Assembly (NCBI RefSeq): GCF_000195295.1
Contig: NC_015388.1
Location: forward strand, 2,108,001-2,172,000
DNA: 64,000 nucleotides
Source of the DNA: Desulfobacca acetoxidans DSM 11109
GTDB taxonomy: Bacteria > Desulfobacterota > Desulfobaccia > Desulfobaccales > Desulfobaccaceae
Reading direction: 5' to 3'
A program made the translations under genes and the position numbers. The number at the start of each line of letters is the position of its first letter. Position 1 is the stretch's first letter. Positions 54,767 through 63,923 of this stretch are shown here, piece after piece. Under the pieces are notes generated by a model. It was given only the letters and a program-made list of their open reading frames with translations. It was not told the DNA's origin and did not search any database.

Positions 54767-54880
54767 GATATTTACTGAAATAATTTTACAGGCATTAAAC
54801 AGACTGCTTTTCCCCGGTTTCTGCCGTACCTTTCAAGCAATTTCTTAAAATAATTTCGATATAATTGCCGTAACGCTTCT

Positions 54881-54966
54881 GTTGTTTGGGGCGAATACCA
54901 GATTCGCCCCTATCGGATGGCCTGTCGATGCTGTAGTGCTGAAAGGTGGGCACTACCCACCATTCC
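54881..54966. repeat. Dispersed intergenic repeat B, copy 2
   Basis: Diverged second copy of 7038-7123 after the tRNA-Gln gene; an apparent open frame through it is not a gene. The rest of the 250-base gap is featureless. Confidence 0.7.
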
Positions 54967-55021
54967 TTTCTTCCCTAGCGGGTGTGCTTCTCTTTTCAGG
55001 GCGTCATCGATGGCTAGAGGA

Positions 55022-56032
55022 TTACATCCTCAACGTGCGGTGGGCGGGTATTCTCTCTACCAGTTGGAAATCTTGCCGCATTCTTGAAACAGCCTCTCCT
55101 CGCTGCCGAATCCGAGAAGTTGCCACCGGCCCCAAGAAACCATCGGCCTTCGCCAGATATTCGACCCGATAGGGATCGATGCCCATGAGGCGTGTACAAG
55201 TGGCGTCTACGGCTGTTAAGTTGCGGCCCATAACCAGCGCCCGCACCTCTTTGGGCGTCCCCATAATCGGGCCGTCTCCCTCCATGCCGACGATGCCGTC
55301 CACGATCGCCAAATGGGGTTTCAAGGTTGCGGCTATATCAAGAATACATTCACTAATTCCGGCCCTATGAAGTACGTTTTTGGGCCAGCCGTAATATATG
55401 CCTGGCATAACACCGAAGAGATTCTTCAGGGACAGGGTCACCCCGGCCCAGTGGTGGGTCTTAAGCTTGGCCACTGAAACGATCCAGTCTACCTGGGACA
55501 AGGTGGCCGGAAACGTCAAGGTCTTTAGACAGGAAAAGCCACCGGCGTTAACCAAGGGAAACCCTCGATCGTAATTGAGGTCTACGAAAGGTATCCGATC
55601 TTCCTGGAGTACCTCAACAAATCCTGATTCTTCCAGGACCATGAGAGTATCATGGTTATGTCCGGGGCCTTCGGCTACTATTACCTTAGCCGCGCCCAAC
55701 TTCATAAAGGCCTCAACTGCCCCCCGAATGACTAAAGGGTGGGTGTTGATGTGGGGTGCCCCTAAACTGGTTTCCACCAGGTTAGGTTTGAGCAGAATCC
55801 GCCTGCCTCGAATCTCCTGACGCTGTATACCGAGCTCTTTAAGACCCGTTAGGAGCACAGCGGCTAGATCGGCCTTGTACGAATGGGCCTGGGCGATAAA
55901 AACTGATTCCTCCCTGACTGGACGGAAGAACCTTTTTCCCAAATAATAGCCAACTGCGGTCAGGCCGGTTGCCCCAATCAGCCCTTGGAGGAAGGTTCGG
56001 CGGGAGATGGTCATCTTTCTTCCAAAATTCAT
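55022..56032 (-). CDS. DUF362-family protein with Tat signal
   Basis: A 336-residue exported protein. The N-terminal TISRRTFLQGLIGATGL is a twin-arginine signal with the RR-x-FL pattern and a hydrophobic core. The DUF362 core has RILLKPNLVET, INTHPLVIRGAVEAF, AKLKTHHWAGVTLSLKNLFG, AIVDGIVGMEGDGPIMG and a conserved AVDATCTRLMGIDP. DUF362 proteins may bind iron-sulfur clusters or iron; the role is not fixed. It ends 36 bases before the terpene-cyclase-like gene would end in the same direction, so both are probably one operon. Confidence 0.82.
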   Translation of the reverse strand: MNFGRKMTISRRTFLQGLIGATGLTAVGYYLGKRFFRPVREESVFIAQAHSYKADLAAVLLTGLKELGIQRQEIRGRRILLKPNLVETSLGAPHINTHPLVIRGAVEAFMKLGAAKVIVAEGPGHNHDTLMVLEESGFVEVLQEDRIPFVDLNYDRGFPLVNAGGFSCLKTLTFPATLSQVDWIVSVAKLKTHHWAGVTLSLKNLFGVMPGIYYGWPKNVLHRAGISECILDIAATLKPHLAIVDGIVGMEGDGPIMGTPKEVRALVMGRNLTAVDATCTRLMGIDPYRVEYLAKADGFLGPVATSRIRQRGEAVSRMRQDFQLVERIPAHRTLRM

Positions 56033-56067
56033 GGTTTATCTGGGAGACTTGACAAATTCAGCCGGAC

Positions 56068-57015
56068 TTAGCCGACTTCCGGCGGCAGTTCCTTGCCGTA
56101 TTCCGGTGTAAACCGGGTACAGAGAGAATGTATGTCCTTGGATGTCGTTAAAGCCAGCAGCATCTGGGATATGGCGCTGGCATCGTATGTTCCATACAAT
56201 TGTTGCCGTTGCCAACATTCATAAAGCAATTCCACTTTTTTGGGTAGCTTTTCTCCCCAGGCCTCCAAACCCATCAAACCCCAACTCAAGGAAAGGGGCG
56301 TGCGTATCCGGGATATCCGGTTCCTGAGATATGTCAGGCTGGAGGCGACTTCATTGCTAGTGGCAATATCTGCCAAGGCATTGAGCGCCACGCCGGTGCT
56401 CTCCGGCATGGGGTGTAGCTTTTGCCCAAAGACCGAGGTGTTGCCATAATTCCATCCCCCGTCAGGCAACTGCCGGTCCAGAAGCAGGCGTTTGGCTTCT
56501 ACTACCCTGACATGATCGCCCCATCCCGCTCCTTTGAGGGCAATGACGGTTAGGGAGGTTGGTATCACCCAGGAATGCGTTGCTTCGATCCAAGGCCAGC
56601 CTTTGAGGGCGGAGTCGTGTCCGATGATGCCACCGCTCGGTCTGGGAAAATGATAACCGGTGGCATTCAATAGAAAAGTGATGGCCCGAAGTTGGGCCTC
56701 CTGGAACTCCGGTGCCTGATTCCAGGCCAGTACAGCCAAGGGAGTTGGCCAAAAGGCAGTGGGATGATCGCTCCCAAGGCTCACCCGACCATCCGGCCAT
56801 TGGTTTGCAATAAGCCGGTTTCGGAGGGGATGAAGTTCTTCAGCTCCAGCACCCGCAGCCTGCAATGCCAATATGGTCCAGGCCTGGAGATCAGGTCGGC
56901 TATGGGTATGGGACTGATTCTCAAGGCTTTGATCAACAACGAGTTTACCTCTGAGCGCCGATATCAGGGTTGCGGTTAATATATCCATGTTATTAATATT
57001 ATTATTAATTAGCAT
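56068..57015 (-). CDS. Prenyltransferase/squalene-cyclase fold protein
   Basis: A 315-residue alpha-alpha-barrel-like protein. Repeat signatures include QLPDGGWNYGN (the QxxDGGW motif of terpene cyclase and prenyltransferase beta-subunit repeats) and WPDGRVSLG. The catalytic DXDD motif of squalene-hopene cyclases is not seen, so cyclase activity is doubtful. ATG 56988 is another possible start. It is followed by the DUF362 gene, a pairing that hints at a joint function. Confidence 0.65.
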   Translation of the reverse strand: MLINNNINNMDILTATLISALRGKLVVDQSLENQSHTHSRPDLQAWTILALQAAGAGAEELHPLRNRLIANQWPDGRVSLGSDHPTAFWPTPLAVLAWNQAPEFQEAQLRAITFLLNATGYHFPRPSGGIIGHDSALKGWPWIEATHSWVIPTSLTVIALKGAGWGDHVRVVEAKRLLLDRQLPDGGWNYGNTSVFGQKLHPMPESTGVALNALADIATSNEVASSLTYLRNRISRIRTPLSLSWGLMGLEAWGEKLPKKVELLYECWQRQQLYGTYDASAISQMLLALTTSKDIHSLCTRFTPEYGKELPPEVG

Positions 57016-57265
57016 ATTGCAAAAAATTAAAGTCTCATTATTAGCGGCCGATAAATATCATAAGGAGGGAGCGTGTTAAATTAATATCGGCAAAGATCAT
57101 GGTAACTTCAATTTCATTAAAGGTGAACTCACCTGGTTATTAAGCTAACCTGTTTTAGTAACTGCGAACGCCTGGAGTGAGCTGCTCAACAGCCAAGTTT
57201 CGCCCATCAAGTGTGCAGGTAAACGTGTAGAAACTTGGCATCTTAAGGCAGGAGGGGAAATTGAG

Positions 57266-57709
57266 ATGAAGAAGATATTGTTCCCGGCAGACAGGTTTGA
57301 CCGCCGTCAGGAGGGTGCCGTTTCGGTTGAGTTTGCTATAGTTTTACCCGTGCTACTATTATTAATACTGGGGGGCATGGATTTAGGTCATATGCTTTAC
57401 ATAAAACATATTATTACTAATGCCAGCCGAGAGGGGGCTCGTTTTGCTGCGAAGTATACCGGAAACAATATCTCTCCGACCTCTGAAGACATCTCTAATT
57501 ATGTAAAATCAACATCAGGGCTTAACTATGACAGCTTCAATTTGGATAACTTGGTTGTTGCCGGAAGCTACAGTGGTACGTCTCCAAATAGAATTGCCAC
57601 TATTACTGTTCAGGCAGATAAGTATTGGTGGATACTCGGCAGCGTACCGGGATTTATCAATCCGAAACAACTCACAGCCACGACGGCTATGGTGTTGGAA
57701 GGGCCCTGA
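57266..57709 (+). CDS. tadE: TadE-like pseudopilin
   Basis: A 147-residue TadE-family protein: a short leader then EGAVSVEFAIVLPVLLLLILGGMDLGHMLY, the N-terminal hydrophobic helix with a conserved glutamate, and GARFAAKYTG in the body. GGAGG lies just before ATG. It is the first gene of a tight pair with the Tad-domain gene (11 bases apart). In the Tad system it is a minor pseudopilin for adhesive fimbriae. Confidence 0.87.
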   Translation: MKKILFPADRFDRRQEGAVSVEFAIVLPVLLLLILGGMDLGHMLYIKHIITNASREGARFAAKYTGNNISPTSEDISNYVKSTSGLNYDSFNLDNLVVAGSYSGTSPNRIATITVQADKYWWILGSVPGFINPKQLTATTAMVLEGP

Positions 57710-57720
57710 AGGAGAACGAG

Positions 57721-58722
57721 ATGCAAAATAGAAGCGTGAAAAAGAAGTTTAAACTAGTTCGTGATGCATCAGGAGCTGTTGCTATAAGTTTTGCCCTCAC
57801 TCTCGCCATACTCTGCGGGTTCGTAGCGCTGGCATTTGATATCGGCCATTTGGTAATGGTAAAGGCTGAATTGCAGAGAACGGCGGATGCCGGCGCACTG
57901 GCTGGTGCAACGGGATTGGTGCCCTACACCGGTCCGGTGACAAGTCAAACGCCGGACTGGCTTCAAGGGCAGAGTAAGGCCCAGACATTAATCAATAACA
58001 CAGCTAACCTAGCTGATAACCAGGTATTCACCACAACTGATAGTGCAGTTACCTATGGATACTGGTTGTTAAACCCGCCGGAAGGTTATGTCCAATCGCT
58101 GCCTACGGTTCGCCCCACTACATCGGCCTATCTACCTCAGCCGGCTATCAGAGTGACATTAAGTAGGAATGTAGATTTGTACTTTGCACCGTTATTGGGG
58201 GTATCTAGTCCAAAAACAGTGAATGCCACAGCAACCGCAATTCTGCCCGAAACCTATCGAACGAAAAATACCCCCCCGATTGCAGTAGCCAGAGACATTG
58301 TTTATGATATTATCGGTGACAGTGTTGTAATAAACGTGGACGAGCAAACTATCACACCTAGGAGCAATGCAGGGAGTGCAGGATGGTTTAATCTAAGTGG
58401 TGAGAACAGTGCTCCCTCGGTTCGTATCAATGAAGCGCTGACTTCTCCAACAAGTGCAATCTATCTGCTTCCAGGGACGAAGGCGACCCTATTGGGACTT
58501 GTCACAGCAGGCGAGACAATTGTATTGCCGATAGTCGATGATGTTTCACAAAAAACTTGGATGTCAATTGTCGGGTTTGCGGCGTTTAAGGTCGATAACT
58601 TAAACGCCAACTCTTTAGAAGGGCATTTTGTCAATAAGTATTTTGATCCCAATGTTCTCCCTGCCGACGGAGCCGGAATATATTTAGGAGTTGCTGGTAC
58701 ACCAAGATTAGTCGGTCCATAA
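57721..58722 (+). CDS. Tad-domain pilus assembly protein (TadG-like)
   Basis: A 333-residue membrane-anchored protein: the N-terminal DASGAVAISFALTLAILCGFVALAFDIGHLV (Flp-leader-like helix with conserved Asp) and the Tad domain. The C-terminal 200 residues form an extracellular region with no clear motif. ATG 57721 is chosen over the frame reaching 57625 because AAGGAG is just upstream. TadG-like proteins help assemble Flp pili. A relic of an insertion element lies after it. Confidence 0.85.
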   Translation: MQNRSVKKKFKLVRDASGAVAISFALTLAILCGFVALAFDIGHLVMVKAELQRTADAGALAGATGLVPYTGPVTSQTPDWLQGQSKAQTLINNTANLADNQVFTTTDSAVTYGYWLLNPPEGYVQSLPTVRPTTSAYLPQPAIRVTLSRNVDLYFAPLLGVSSPKTVNATATAILPETYRTKNTPPIAVARDIVYDIIGDSVVINVDEQTITPRSNAGSAGWFNLSGENSAPSVRINEALTSPTSAIYLLPGTKATLLGLVTAGETIVLPIVDDVSQKTWMSIVGFAAFKVDNLNANSLEGHFVNKYFDPNVLPADGAGIYLGVAGTPRLVGP

Positions 58723-58728
58723 TATTAT

Positions 58729-59073
58729 GAGACCGCTGCAAAAAGTGAAATTTTCCGGAAGCTCCATTTGAGGCGGAATGTATCAGCTACAAGGGAACTA
58801 AATCTTCATAGCTAGCCTTATATCGGAATTATAGGCGGCTTCTATTCATCGAGTTGTTTACTTTCGGCCAGATGAATTCTTCCCTTTTGATCGGTTTCAG
58901 GCTGCGAGGAAAACGGATTGAATTGGAAACGTAATTGAAATTTTCCTATGCCAGCATCATTCAAACTGCCTACGCTTATCTCAAAAAAATTAATGCTTTC
59001 TGGAAATATACCGATCTAAAAAAAAGATGATTAGTTATCCTCGCCATTACTGCAAGTATAAGGGCAGATAAAA
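58729..59073. other. Gap with insertion-sequence-like remnant
   Basis: Begins GAGACCGCTGCAAAAAG, which resembles the left end at 50388 (AGACTGTTGCAAAACG). The last 150 bases, read in one frame, give YASIIQTAYAYLKKINAFW before a stop, like the tail of an IS5-type transposase. No full gene is present. The remnant assignment is tentative. Confidence 0.35.
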
Positions 59074-59481
59074 ATGTCAACCAAACTATGCCGGGTTGCA
59101 AGAATGAGGAAAGCGCAGGAAGGTGCAGCAGCAGTGGAGTTTGCTGTAATTCTGCCGATATTCTTATTGCTTATGCTGGGGATTATAGACTTTGGGAACT
59201 TATTTTATCAAATGCATGCAGTCAACGAGGCTGCCCGGGCGGCAGCGAGATATGCCACCACTCATCAAAATCTGGCAGGTATTTCCACAGATGTTGCTAA
59301 TTTTGTTCAAACCAATTATGGCGATCAATTTCAGGTGTCAGTAAGCCCCCCGGTTTCCAAAGGCAATATCACGGTGACAGTGACCACTACTGTCACTATA
59401 AGTACCCCAATCATCAGTTCATTTTTTCCCAGTAATCCCTATACCGTTACCGGCAGATGCGTAATGGGACTGGAAAATTAA
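59074..59481 (+). CDS. tadE: TadE-like pseudopilin, second copy
   Basis: A 135-residue TadE-family protein: EGAAAVEFAVILPIFLLLMLGIIDFGNLFY at the N-terminus, with the conserved glutamate, and VNEAARAAARYATTH. It is close to the copy at 57266 but separate, being most similar in the leader and first helix. It pairs with the Tad-domain gene 69 bases downstream. Duplicated TadE genes are common in Tad loci. Confidence 0.87.
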   Translation: MSTKLCRVARMRKAQEGAAAVEFAVILPIFLLLMLGIIDFGNLFYQMHAVNEAARAAARYATTHQNLAGISTDVANFVQTNYGDQFQVSVSPPVSKGNITVTVTTTVTISTPIISSFFPSNPYTVTGRCVMGLEN

Positions 59482-59550
59482 ACAGTTATTCTCCGAAATC
59501 GGGCGCAATGATCATGTATGTAGTATAACTCCATAAAAGGGATTAGGAAA

Positions 59551-60681
59551 ATGAAGGGCAATTTGGGGCGTCATGAAGAAGGCGCTATTGCTGTTATTAC
59601 CGCACTACTGCTCCCCGTGCTGATCGGCTTCACCGGATTGGCTATAGATATCGGCAATCTCTATGTCATAAAAACAAGGATGCAGAGCGCAGTAGATGCC
59701 GCAGTCTGTGGTGGTGGCCTGAAATTACCGAATCAGGGACTGGCAATGACAACAGCAAATTCCTTTATAACCAGTAATGGCTTTGATCCCAACGATGCCA
59801 CCATAACCTATACTCAAGATACCGTCAATAATCCAGCAGGCAGCCCCGAAATAAATTGTAGCATGACGAACCAGGTGCCAACATTTTTCCTGGGATTATT
59901 TGGTTATCCAAATATTTCTATCACCGTATCTGCCAAAGGCATATTGCAGACCGGCGGTGCCGGCGGACCATTTAATTATGCTATATTTTCTGATCAAAAT
60001 CTGCCCATAAGCGGTAACCAAAAAATCACCGGGTCGGTTCACACAAATCATCAGTTGACTATCAGCGGTAATACGAAAATTTCGGGAGCGGCGGAAGGTG
60101 CAACGGGAGTACGCTTAAGTGGGTCCAACACCATAGGTTCTGTGCAAGCCGATACCACGGCCAATATCCACGTAAGTGGATCAAACACAATCGGTTCCCA
60201 ATCGGGTGGGGCAACTCAAATCGCCATGCCCGATTTTACCTCGCAAATAGAAGCTGCTGCTCAGGCGCAGGGGACGGTTTATTATAGTGCGAAAATTCTT
60301 AGTGGAACAAACGACCTGGACGGCAATATATGGGTTCAAGGCGATATAACCATGAGTGGTATGACAACATCCGGCACCGGGGCTATCTTGGCTAATGGCA
60401 ATATAACGATTAGTGGAAATACCACCATCGGCGGCAATGGCCAAGTTTGTCTCTATTCAGCCAATGGCAATATTACCGTTAGTGGCTCATTCAATAATGG
60501 TAGTAATGGAAGCGAAATTATATACGCTCCCAATGGTAGCGTGACTATTAGCGGTAATTCAACCATCAATGGTTGCATCGTAGCAAAGAGAATTGTTATT
60601 TCGGGAAATCTTACCGTTAATGGCAATTACACGGTTGCGAGCGTGCCTCTCTCCAATAACCATGTCAAATTAATTCAATAA
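59551..60681 (+). CDS. Tad-domain protein with repetitive Ser/Gly/Asn-rich passenger
   Basis: A 376-residue protein. The N-terminus has the Tad-type helix (EEGAIAVITALLLPVLIGFTGLAIDIG) and RMQSAVDAAVCGG. From about residue 150 to the end it is a repeat region built around ISGNTKISG, VSGSNTIGS and SGNITVNG units, rich in Ser, Gly, Asn and Thr, which fits a right-handed beta-helix. Such a passenger is unusual for a Tad protein and may be an adhesin. The final repeats run to NGNYTVASV. Confidence 0.85.
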   Translation: MKGNLGRHEEGAIAVITALLLPVLIGFTGLAIDIGNLYVIKTRMQSAVDAAVCGGGLKLPNQGLAMTTANSFITSNGFDPNDATITYTQDTVNNPAGSPEINCSMTNQVPTFFLGLFGYPNISITVSAKGILQTGGAGGPFNYAIFSDQNLPISGNQKITGSVHTNHQLTISGNTKISGAAEGATGVRLSGSNTIGSVQADTTANIHVSGSNTIGSQSGGATQIAMPDFTSQIEAAAQAQGTVYYSAKILSGTNDLDGNIWVQGDITMSGMTTSGTGAILANGNITISGNTTIGGNGQVCLYSANGNITVSGSFNNGSNGSEIIYAPNGSVTISGNSTINGCIVAKRIVISGNLTVNGNYTVASVPLSNNHVKLIQ

Positions 60682-60721
60682 GTTCTCAATCCCCTCTGTA
60701 ATCCCAAGGCTTAGGTTTCTC

Positions 60722-60767
60722 CTGCCGCCTCGGAGCATTTCTGCCAAAATGCGGGAGATGGCGGCAG
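60722..60767. terminator. Hairpin between convergent genes
   Basis: CTGCCGCC (60722-60729) pairs with GGCGGCAG (60760-60767), with an inner GCATTT/AAATGC hairpin. It lies between the Tad gene and the opposite-facing small gene and may stop both transcripts. No T-run of normal length follows. Confidence 0.55.
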
Positions 60768-60792
60768 AAGTTGTTTCATCTGCTATGACCTA

Positions 60793-61083
60793 CTAATCTT
60801 GTTCCCAGTCGGGAAATTCTTCCTTTCCCTCTTCCTTCTCCCCCTCCGGTATCACCCAGACGATGTGGCTTTTATTGATCACCAGCACCTGGTTGATCAA
60901 TTCTCCCATGGAGGCCTCGAAAAGTACGACAAAGGGCTCTTCCCGGCCCACAAAGATATCGCTGACCCGGTGTTCGGTTTCACCCCGTTGAATCAGATTG
61001 ATCTTTCCTGTCACCATCGAGCCGTCGCTCAACTTGAGGGTGGCGCGCCGTACGTCCATATGGCCCCTGGTAATAATCTTCAT
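60793..61083 (-). CDS. Conserved small protein of unknown function
   Basis: A 96-residue cytoplasmic protein: RRATLKLSDGSMVTGKINLIQRGETEHRVSDIFVG, EEPFVVLFEASM, VLVINKSHIVWVIPEG, then an acidic tail. The beta-strand pattern looks like a small barrel or PilZ-like fold, but I cannot name a family. It starts four bases before the end of the upstream TPR lipoprotein gene and is probably co-translated with it. Confidence 0.6.
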   Translation of the reverse strand: MKIITRGHMDVRRATLKLSDGSMVTGKINLIQRGETEHRVSDIFVGREEPFVVLFEASMGELINQVLVINKSHIVWVIPEGEKEEGKEEFPDWEQD

Positions 61084-61086
61084 AGG

Positions 61087-62163
61087 CTACTCATCTTCTC
61101 CGGGCGTGGTTGGCAGACTCCTGGATAGTTGTGCGCCATTATGCCCCTGATGGTTAGATTGCGGAACTGTTTCTTGTCCGGCCTGCTCTTCCTGGAGTTT
61201 TTGGAGAGCTTTTTCCAGATTGAGTTTGGCTTCCTGATAGAACGTACTGCGCATTTCCAGGGCCTTCTGGAAACAACGGGCTGCTTTGCGGTAGCGTTGG
61301 GCTACGAAATAATGCACTCCGATATTATTGTAAGCCTGGGCCTCATCCCCTGCCTGGCGATACGCCGCCAGGGCTTCGGGGAATCTATTCAGGGTGGCAT
61401 AGACCTCGCCCAATCGGCGGTTAAGCTTCGGATCGTTAGGGTTGAGATTTTTGGCTTTGGTAAGCCACTGCAATCCCTGATCATAATTTTTCAATTTGAA
61501 ATAGGTCCAGCCCAGATCGCTCATGATTCGGGCGCTGTTCGGCGATGATGCTTGGGCCTGCTTGAATTCGCTCAGCGCCTGGGAATAGTTGTCGGCCCGC
61601 AGATACGCCACGCCCAAAAAATAGCGGGCTAATGGGCGTCGGGGTTCCAGGGCTAGGGCCGTCCGAAACTCATGCTGGGCTTCTGATAATTTGTCCTCTT
61701 GCAGGAAAACCAAACCCAAGGCTTCATGGGCCTCCACCAAATCTGTCTGGTAGGCGAGGACTTCAGCCAACTCCTTCTCGGCCTCGGCCAGCTTCCCCGT
61801 CAGGAGCAATATTACCCCGACCTTATAACGGATATCGTGGCGCAGTGGTTCTTGCGCCAAAATCTTATAATAATTTATGAGTGAGCTTTCATACTGCCGA
61901 CCCTGTAAAAAAAGATCGCCTTGACTGGCCAGTTCTTCCAGATTCAGATCTCGATCCACCTGATCGGACTTCGGCTCTTTTAGCCCAGGGCCGTATATTT
62001 CGGCCAGACGGCTGGACTCTGCCCCAGATAGACCCCGGAAACCCGGGGTTTGCGTCTTTGATTTGGTGCCGAGGCACTGACACAGAACAAGTGGCAAGCA
62101 GAGTGCCAGGAAGAGATGTTTGTTCCTGTAAATTATCCGCCAGGAGAGCATATTACATTTCAT
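61087..62163 (-). CDS. TPR lipoprotein (TadD-like)
   Basis: A 358-residue lipoprotein: lipobox LPLVLCQC, then about seven tetratricopeptide repeats (LVEAHEALGLVFLQED, PLARYFLGVAYLRADNYSQAL, SARIMSDLGWTYFKLKNYDQGL, AQAYNNIGVHYFVAQRYRKAA). TadD-type lipoproteins help mature or localise the Tad pilus machinery. It is the middle gene of a three- to four-gene minus-strand run. The C-terminal tail is Gln-rich and disordered. Confidence 0.78.
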   Translation of the reverse strand: MKCNMLSWRIIYRNKHLFLALCLPLVLCQCLGTKSKTQTPGFRGLSGAESSRLAEIYGPGLKEPKSDQVDRDLNLEELASQGDLFLQGRQYESSLINYYKILAQEPLRHDIRYKVGVILLLTGKLAEAEKELAEVLAYQTDLVEAHEALGLVFLQEDKLSEAQHEFRTALALEPRRPLARYFLGVAYLRADNYSQALSEFKQAQASSPNSARIMSDLGWTYFKLKNYDQGLQWLTKAKNLNPNDPKLNRRLGEVYATLNRFPEALAAYRQAGDEAQAYNNIGVHYFVAQRYRKAARCFQKALEMRSTFYQEAKLNLEKALQKLQEEQAGQETVPQSNHQGHNGAQLSRSLPTTPGEDE

Positions 62164-62190
62164 CGGCTGTCTCCGCTTAGGACCTCGGAG

Positions 62191-63489
62191 TTAATAGACC
62201 ACTAACTCGCGTTCCCTTGCTCCTAACATTTTCTTCGGATCGTGCACCAGGAGGAGATATCCCTGCAGCCATTTCGACGGACGGCGTGCTGAAAACCGGC
62301 AGGGTCGCGCTATTTTCTTTTTCGGTTTACCAACGTCATACTGCTGCTTGGCGATTCGGGGTGAATCGTCATTGCTGGTGGAGTCAATAAGGGGGCTCTC
62401 GAGGGTCTTGGGTTTTCGGGTGCTGATCGGCGCCATTGTCTCTTCCGTTGCAGCATCGATAGCCCGGCACAAGGGGAGTGCCCGAGATGCTGGAGACGGG
62501 CGTTGCTGTTCACTACGGTTTGCAGATTCCTGAACAATCTCGCCGTAACTCGCGAGTTTGATGCTTTCCAACGCAGAAAAACCGTTGCCTTCGTGATCAG
62601 GAGGTTTTTCGGATTCTGCCGCAGGACTGACTAACTCGGCCTTTTCCACCGGTCCAGGTTTCGGATGGCCGCCTTTTTTGGTCGGCGGCGGACCTGCCAT
62701 TACAGGCCGCGCCTTTTCTCCTTGGGAGGATTCGGAATCCGAGTTAAGGGTGAGCGAGCTATTGTTTTTGGACCGGGAGGTGGTGTTCTTAGGTTCTTGC
62801 GGCTGCAGTCGGTTTGGGTCTCCTGCTCTTTCCGGCGGTAGATTGGGATCTTTAGATAGGCTGGCTATTGAGGAGGCGCGGGGAGCAACCGGAGAATGAG
62901 GGCCAGACGTGGGCCTGCCCAAACCGGCCAGCACCTGGTTTAATTTTTCTCTGGCCGGCGCTTCGCCCTCGGTTTTGCGCCACAGGGCCAGGGCCTGATC
63001 ATCCCTGCCCTGCCGGCACCAGAGTAATCCGAGGTTATTACGGGCCAGGAGATAGTTTGGATCTCGATCCAGCACCATCCGGAAATGCTTTTCAGCCGCT
63101 TTATAATTGCCGGATAGATAGTTGGAGTAACCCAGGTTATTCATGGCACTCAGATTATCCGGATCTAGAGACAAGGCCTTTTCATAAAGGGATTGAGCTT
63201 TGGCGTAATCACCCAGGAAATCATAGCAGCTCCCCAAGACATTCAAAAGCCTGGTATTGGCCGGATCGTTCTCAGCGGCGGTGCTCAGTTCTTGCAGTGC
63301 CAGATCATACCGCCCCGAAAGCTTGAAATAATGAGCACTGCGAATGGCCCGCTCGCTGTCGGGAACAGCTCTCAAGGTGGAGAAGAATTTTTTCTCCATC
63401 TCCATAGTTGGCGACGCTCTATGCTGACATCCGCCAGCCAAGCCGAGCAGCATACCCAGACAGATAATAGTTAATTGAAAAGCTTTCAT
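62191..63489 (-). CDS. TPR lipoprotein with long disordered tail
   Basis: A 432-residue lipoprotein. ATG 63489 has AGGA eight bases upstream; the frame reads to 63525. Lipobox LGLAGGC is followed by about four TPRs (RLLNVLGSCYDFLGDYAKAQ, LSAMNNLGYSNYLSGNYKAAE, LLARNNLGLLWCRQGRDDQAL) up to about residue 180. The remaining 250 residues are Ser/Pro/Lys-rich and look disordered. It precedes the other TPR lipoprotein by 27 bases and is likely part of the Tad locus. Confidence 0.75.
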   Translation of the reverse strand: MKAFQLTIICLGMLLGLAGGCQHRASPTMEMEKKFFSTLRAVPDSERAIRSAHYFKLSGRYDLALQELSTAAENDPANTRLLNVLGSCYDFLGDYAKAQSLYEKALSLDPDNLSAMNNLGYSNYLSGNYKAAEKHFRMVLDRDPNYLLARNNLGLLWCRQGRDDQALALWRKTEGEAPAREKLNQVLAGLGRPTSGPHSPVAPRASSIASLSKDPNLPPERAGDPNRLQPQEPKNTTSRSKNNSSLTLNSDSESSQGEKARPVMAGPPPTKKGGHPKPGPVEKAELVSPAAESEKPPDHEGNGFSALESIKLASYGEIVQESANRSEQQRPSPASRALPLCRAIDAATEETMAPISTRKPKTLESPLIDSTSNDDSPRIAKQQYDVGKPKKKIARPCRFSARRPSKWLQGYLLLVHDPKKMLGARERELVVY

Positions 63490-63596
63490 GATAGGCATCC
63501 TGAACATTGCCGATTCTGGAAACATCGTTTTACCTGGGGGGGGGCGGCGGGTCTCAGGTATAAACGTTCTCTGGCAGACCTGGAAAGAAAATTGTC

Positions 63597-63923
63597 TTAT
63601 TTACCGCCCGTGCCTAATTGAATAAAACTGGCTGCAGCTTTTTCAGGCTGTTGACGTTCGAAACTCTTGTTAAAGCCCTCCATATTGGTAATCGCGGCTT
63701 TTGGACTCATCCCAGTAGTTGGAGATTCAGTCAGGGCGGCCTGGGGATTGACGATCTGCACAGCTTGATTATAAGCCCAAGAGGTGCCGTAATCATCTCT
63801 TAGGGCAGAATCTGGGGCACAGCCGGATATAGCAGCACCGATGAGCACCGCCAACATCGAGGTCAACAGGCGGCTCCTTCTGTAGGCTATTTTTCGGCAA
63901 TTAATCGGTTGTTCGTTCATCAT
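63597..63923 (-). CDS. Small lipoprotein of the Tad region
   Basis: A 108-residue lipoprotein: lipobox AAISGC (Cys about residue 35), then DYGTSWAYNQAVQIVNPQAAL, a stretch also seen in small Tad-locus or envelope lipoproteins. Two ATG codons stand next to each other; GGAG precedes them. The function is unknown. It is the first visible gene of the minus-strand group, which may extend beyond the window. Confidence 0.7.
   Translation of the reverse strand: MMNEQPINCRKIAYRRSRLLTSMLAVLIGAAISGCAPDSALRDDYGTSWAYNQAVQIVNPQAALTESPTTGMSPKAAITNMEGFNKSFERQQPEKAAASFIQLGTGGK

Noticed and set aside
54766-55021. Possible integration site at tRNA-Gln
   Set aside because: I found no repeat of the tRNA 3' end nearby and no integrase gene.
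60000-60660. Possible CRISPR or tandem DNA repeats
   Set aside because: They are imperfect coding repeats of SGN/SGS units within one frame.
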